From the NCBI GenBank assembly GCA_020440605.1, contig JAGRNT010000006.1:1-64000 (forward strand): a stretch of 64,000 nucleotides of DNA, in the 5' to 3' direction. Position numbers and translations under genes: made by a program. This document shows positions 60,397-64,000 of the stretch, one piece after another; positions within the stretch are counted from its first letter, which is position 1; each line of letters begins with the position of its first letter. Below the pieces are notes generated by a model, which made no database searches, was not told the DNA's origin, and saw nothing but the letters and a program-made list of their open reading frames with translations. This DNA comes from a bacterium. GTDB lineage: Bacteria; 4484-113; JAFGCY01.

Positions 60397-61641
60397 TTGA
60401 CTGAAGTACGCAAGACGAAGCTGGGCGGACTGAAGGCCCTGCTCGTCGTGGTTCATGAACGACCCGTCCGCCGGCCTATGGAGCCCGGCCAGATTGACAG
60501 CTCCGGACTAGTGGACGAACTGGCACGTCGCTATGACCGGGAGCAGATCCAGCAGAGCGAGACCGGAGACTTCACGGAGCTCGCGATGGCGGCCGGGCTG
60601 GAAATCACCGACATGATGGAGATCAACCTGCGTGAGCGTCAGAGCCGCTACTATGTCGGAAGCGGCCAGATGGAGATGGTGGTTGAGCGCGCGAAGTCCT
60701 GCGAGGTGGATCTGATTGCCATTTCCGCGCCGATCTCCGCCGTGCATCAGCGCAACTGGGAAGTTGACAGCAAGCTGGTTGTGCTCAACCGCTATGACCT
60801 GATCTTTGCGATCTTCGAGGACAACGCCGTCACTGCTGACGGCAAGCTGCAGGTCGAGCTGGCCCAGCTGCAGTACGAACTGCCGCGCGTGATGCGCAGC
60901 TACGAGAAACTCGACAGCATCGGCGGTGGCAGCGCCGGTGGAACCTCGACGATCGGCCCCGGTGAGCAGCTCACCCGCCGTGTGAAGAGCCAGCACCGCA
61001 AGCGCATTGCCCTGATCGAAGGCAAGCTCGACAAGCTGCGCGGACAGCGTGAACTGCGCCGCCAGCAGCGGGTGCGCTCAGGCGTGTTCACCGCGAGCAT
61101 CGTGGGCTACACCAATGTCGGAAAGAGTACGTTGCTCAACCGGCTGACACGCGGTGGCGTGCTAAGTGAGGACCGCTACTTCGCCACGCTCGACCCGACG
61201 GCGCGGGCCATGCACCTCCCGGATGGCAGCCGGCTGCTGCTGACTGACACCGTGGGTTTCATCGCGGACCTGCCCTCGGAACTTGTCAACGCGTTCCGGG
61301 CCACGCTTGATGAAATGGCCGGCAGCCATCTGCTGCTGCATCTGGCGGATGCCTCGCATCTGCGCGTGCAGGACCAGATCGAGGCCGTGCAGCAGATCGT
61401 GGGACAGATCGGTCTGGACAGCATGCCCGAGCTACTGGTCTTCAACAAGATTGACCGGGCTGACAGCGAGGAGCTGGAGCTGCTGCGTAGCACCTACCCG
61501 GATGCACTGTTCATCAGTGCCGCAACGGGGGAGGGGATTGCTGGCCTGCTGCAGCGCCTGGTGGAGCTGCGCGACAGCCGTCCGGAACCGCAGCGACCGC
61601 TGACGGATGAGGAAAAGCTGGCACGGATCCTGGGGGACTGA
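60397..61641 (+). CDS. hflX: Ribosome-associated GTPase HflX (414 aa)
   Basis: HflX binds the 50S subunit and rescues stalled or heat-damaged ribosomes. TTG start at 60397, seven bases after the previous stop, with only a weak GAG site. The N-terminal HflX domain includes SRYYVGSGQMEMV and the glycine-rich GGGSAGGTSTIGPGEQLTRR. G1 is GYTNVGKST (about residues 237-245), G3 DTVGFIADLP, G4 NKID and a G5-like FISAATGEG. The switch region has RYFATLDPTARAMHLPDG. Length and domain order are typical. It probably shares the csaB transcript. Confidence 0.96.
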   Translation: MTEVRKTKLGGLKALLVVVHERPVRRPMEPGQIDSSGLVDELARRYDREQIQQSETGDFTELAMAAGLEITDMMEINLRERQSRYYVGSGQMEMVVERAKSCEVDLIAISAPISAVHQRNWEVDSKLVVLNRYDLIFAIFEDNAVTADGKLQVELAQLQYELPRVMRSYEKLDSIGGGSAGGTSTIGPGEQLTRRVKSQHRKRIALIEGKLDKLRGQRELRRQQRVRSGVFTASIVGYTNVGKSTLLNRLTRGGVLSEDRYFATLDPTARAMHLPDGSRLLLTDTVGFIADLPSELVNAFRATLDEMAGSHLLLHLADASHLRVQDQIEAVQQIVGQIGLDSMPELLVFNKIDRADSEELELLRSTYPDALFISAATGEGIAGLLQRLVELRDSRPEPQRPLTDEEKLARILGD

Positions 61642-61721
61642 AACTCGGATGGGCGACGCATAATGGTCTGAGCCAAATGCATGACGCCTGCGTCCGGCGG
61701 CGGCGGGCCCGAAGGATCCTG

Positions 61722-61733
61722 TAGAATCTGACC
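61722..61733 (+). promoter_or_regulatory. Leaderless promoter (TAGAAT, six bases, ATG)
   Basis: TAGAAT at 61722-61727 is followed by exactly six bases and the ATG at 61734; no ribosome site is present. It is the same spacing and nearly the same sequence as the promoter at 22348. Confidence 0.6.
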
Positions 61734-64000
61734 ATGTATGTCTTCCGTGCATCTCGCTTGATGCCGCTGCTGGTTTCAGTGGTAGTCATGGCAATCCTGG
61801 CAACTACGGGAATCGCAATCGCGACAGAAGAGCTGAATTCCAGGTTGATTCAGGCCTTCTCCGATTCTGACTATGCGACAGTGGTTTCCATACTTGATGA
61901 TTCCGCTGCCGAGCTGGCTTCCGAATCTCATCTGCTGTACATTGCCGGGATCAGCTACCTGGAGCAAGGCAGGTTGGATGAAGCCCGAGATGTCCTGCTG
62001 CAGCGGCATGTCCTGTTTCCCTACGATCTCTATGTTGCTCAGCTATTGCTGGAACTCGGGGAGTTCAGCGTGCTGGACGGGTCGATCGATCTGAGTGACT
62101 ATGAGGACTGCGGTATCTGGGAAGTACAGGAGCACTACAGCCTTCCTGAGGACCGCGTGGCACTGCCTGCGTTGCTGGATGAAGCTCGCCGGCACAATCC
62201 TCAGAGCTGCATTCCCTGGGTAGTGGACGCGGCACTGGCGGAACCTCCCGGAGCCGGGATTTCCAGGTTCAGTGGATTGTCAGAACTGATGCTCAGGGAG
62301 GAAAACATCGGCAACCTGCCAACTTTGGCTGAACTGCTGGTGGATGCGGGATATCTTGAAGATGCCGCTGAGCTGGCCTGTGCCGGATTTGCCGCGAGGC
62401 CGGGTGACTATTCAATGTACTACATTCTGAGCGATGTACTTGAGGAGCAGGGCCGTCCTGATCTGCTGCACGATGAACTGGCGGCAGCGGCACAGGGGAA
62501 TCCTCCGCTGCCTGATCTCTATTACCAGCTTGGCCTGAGCTGCGAGGAACGCGGCGAGCCGCTGGAAGCGCTTGCGGCCTTTGACCGTGCCCATGAACTG
62601 GCACCTGAGGATGGCTACATTGAGGATTCCGCACGCATCCTGAATGCGATGGGACGTCCTGCAGAAGTTGTCAGCAGGTTCGAGGAGATGGATCCTGCTC
62701 CAGTCTACATTCCCTACTTTGCTGAACTTGGACTGGCATATGAAGCGCTGGAAATGCCTGAGGAAGCGCTGCAACAATATGAGCTCAGCCTCGGCGCAGA
62801 CTACTACGGCAATCGCGTGCTTTTCCCGCTGGCCAGGGTGCAGGAACAACTAGGCATGTATGAGGAAGCACTTGCGAATGTATTGGAAAGCGGGGAGTAC
62901 ACCTCGCTGGCGGATCCGGAGGCATGGCTGCTGGCATCCCGCTGCCAGGCTGCACTGGGCAATCATGAAGCGGCACTGCGGGAAGCCTATGAAGTTGCGA
63001 TTACCTATCCTGACAATCCCGCATACGAACAGTACCTGGATGACCTGCGCCCGCTGATGGACGCAGATGAGCTGGCCGGGCTGGAACGCGAGTGGCGCTG
63101 GGGCATGGAGATTGACGGGCTTGTGCAGGGCAGTGATGACAATCCCGCACTGGCCCTTCAGCGGGCCTGGCAGCAGTACGAAGCTGGCAATGTCAGTCTG
63201 GCGATGGAAACAGTAAGGGATGCGCAGGAGATCCTGCCGGAGGGCCTGCTGGATGTGGAGCGCCTGCTGGATCTCAGCCTGCTGCTCATGCGAATCGAAC
63301 ATGAAGATATCGAGGGAATAGAAGCTGATTTCCAGCAGTATCGCGACGAAGGTCTTGAGGACGAGCTTTCATTGCTTGTGGCTCAGCTGATTGCCGTGGA
63401 GCGTGAAGACTACATTCAGGCTTTAGCCTACACCGACCAGATTCTGGCGCTTTCTCCGGATGATGTGGATATGCTCAATTCCAAATCTGCCTATCTAAAC
63501 GAAGCTGGCCTATATGAAGAAGCATGGCAGGTCAGCAGCCAAGCACTGGAGATTGAGCCTGGCAACCCTGAGTCGCAGCTGATGCACCTCTACAATGCAG
63601 TGGATGCCGATCATCTGGACGATTACATCTCACTGTTACGCTCCATGCCGGACGGCAAGCTTACGGAGATCAGCAGAATCGCACTCGAATGGGCAAGACA
63701 GATTGATGAATCAGGTGAGACAGGTGCCCAGGAGTATCTCAGCCAGAAACAGCAGGAATACTACGGAGATTTCAACTCCCCGGAGCTGATCGCTGTCAAT
63801 CTGCTGTTGCAGCAGGAATCTCGTCGCACGATCAACTCATCTCCGGTGGAACCCCACAACACGGACTACACGCCGTCTGCGGAAGAGATGGTGGCGGTTC
63901 TGCAGCTGTTGCTGGATATTGGGAATGCAGGTGACGTGAATGATGAACTGTTGATGCGAGGCAGCGAACTTGTCGAGCATTGGCCGCACAATCCTGTGGT
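61734..64000 (+). CDS. Exported TPR-repeat protein, 3' end outside the window
   Basis: Open from the ATG at 61734 to the window edge (at least 755 residues). The signal peptide or anchor is MPLLVSVVVMAILATTGIAI (residues 10-29), probably cut near TGIAIA. The rest is a helical solenoid of tetratricopeptide repeats with the usual small/large pattern: YYQLGLSCEERGEPLEALAA, AYEALEMPEEALQQYELSLG, LARVQEQLGMYEEALANVLE and LNSKSAYLNEAGLYEEAWQV. At least eight repeats are visible, irregularly spaced. Such proteins hold together multiprotein complexes in the periplasm. The strongly acidic composition (many Asp/Glu) fits export. Its own leaderless promoter separates it from hflX. Confidence 0.85.
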   Translation, partial: MYVFRASRLMPLLVSVVVMAILATTGIAIATEELNSRLIQAFSDSDYATVVSILDDSAAELASESHLLYIAGISYLEQGRLDEARDVLLQRHVLFPYDLYVAQLLLELGEFSVLDGSIDLSDYEDCGIWEVQEHYSLPEDRVALPALLDEARRHNPQSCIPWVVDAALAEPPGAGISRFSGLSELMLREENIGNLPTLAELLVDAGYLEDAAELACAGFAARPGDYSMYYILSDVLEEQGRPDLLHDELAAAAQGNPPLPDLYYQLGLSCEERGEPLEALAAFDRAHELAPEDGYIEDSARILNAMGRPAEVVSRFEEMDPAPVYIPYFAELGLAYEALEMPEEALQQYELSLGADYYGNRVLFPLARVQEQLGMYEEALANVLESGEYTSLADPEAWLLASRCQAALGNHEAALREAYEVAITYPDNPAYEQYLDDLRPLMDADELAGLEREWRWGMEIDGLVQGSDDNPALALQRAWQQYEAGNVSLAMETVRDAQEILPEGLLDVERLLDLSLLLMRIEHEDIEGIEADFQQYRDEGLEDELSLLVAQLIAVEREDYIQALAYTDQILALSPDDVDMLNSKSAYLNEAGLYEEAWQVSSQALEIEPGNPESQLMHLYNAVDADHLDDYISLLRSMPDGKLTEISRIALEWARQIDESGETGAQEYLSQKQQEYYGDFNSPELIAVNLLLQQESRRTINSSPVEPHNTDYTPSAEEMVAVLQLLLDIGNAGDVNDELLMRGSELVEHWPHNPV

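Overview
The window is about 60% G+C and almost fully coding on both strands. It comes from a diderm bacterium, judged from at least nine Sec-exported lipoproteins with clear lipoboxes (several with Gly tracts after the lipid-anchored Cys), BamB-like beta-propeller lipoproteins and a SpoIID-type wall protein. Genes start either from GGGAG/GGAGG ribosome sites or, often, from leaderless promoters of the form TAnnAT, six bases, start codon. I cannot name the phylum from sequence alone; cohesin/dockerin/PKD lipoproteins and many unrecognised exported proteins suggest an uncultivated lineage.

Layout. 1-7399 (minus): two tandem paralogous giant lipoproteins. 7491-16815 (minus): six genes built from two module types, a polytopic ABC-2-permease-like membrane domain and a single-pass anchor with a large extracytoplasmic domain; in one gene the two are fused. 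16932-24758 (plus): a small unknown protein and then three tandem pairs, each a membrane-anchored beta-propeller followed by a beta-propeller lipoprotein. The two arms diverge from 16.8-16.9 kb and I read them as one undescribed envelope system. 24781-28792: M6-type metalloprotease with a dockerin-like motif, plus a cohesin-like lipoprotein. 28907-30979: HPt protein and hybrid histidine kinase, convergent. 31193-36173: endonuclease III, a coiled-coil protein, a SpoIID-domain protein, a small exported protein and HemW. 36397-42250: 2-oxoglutarate dehydrogenase operon sucA-sucB-[rhodanese]-lpd. 42377-47178: VOC protein, HAD phosphatase and a heterodimeric ABC exporter. 47421-56532: a 1530-residue PKD lipoprotein, a small unknown gene, a probable structured small RNA, an exported protein with GW repeats and a glycosidase-like lipoprotein. 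56577-64000: CsaB-type pyruvyl transferase, two propeller proteins, HflX and the start of a TPR protein.

The two most striking points are: (1) the rhodanese gene between sucB and lpd carries two in-frame TGA codons in a Y-TGA-D-TGA arrangement, where related rhodaneses have CxC, followed at the right distance by a SECIS-like stem-loop, which suggests a double-selenocysteine rhodanese inside a 2-oxoglutarate dehydrogenase operon; (2) the divergent, modular, roughly triplicated membrane/propeller locus. No rRNA, tRNA, transposase, phage gene or CRISPR array was seen.
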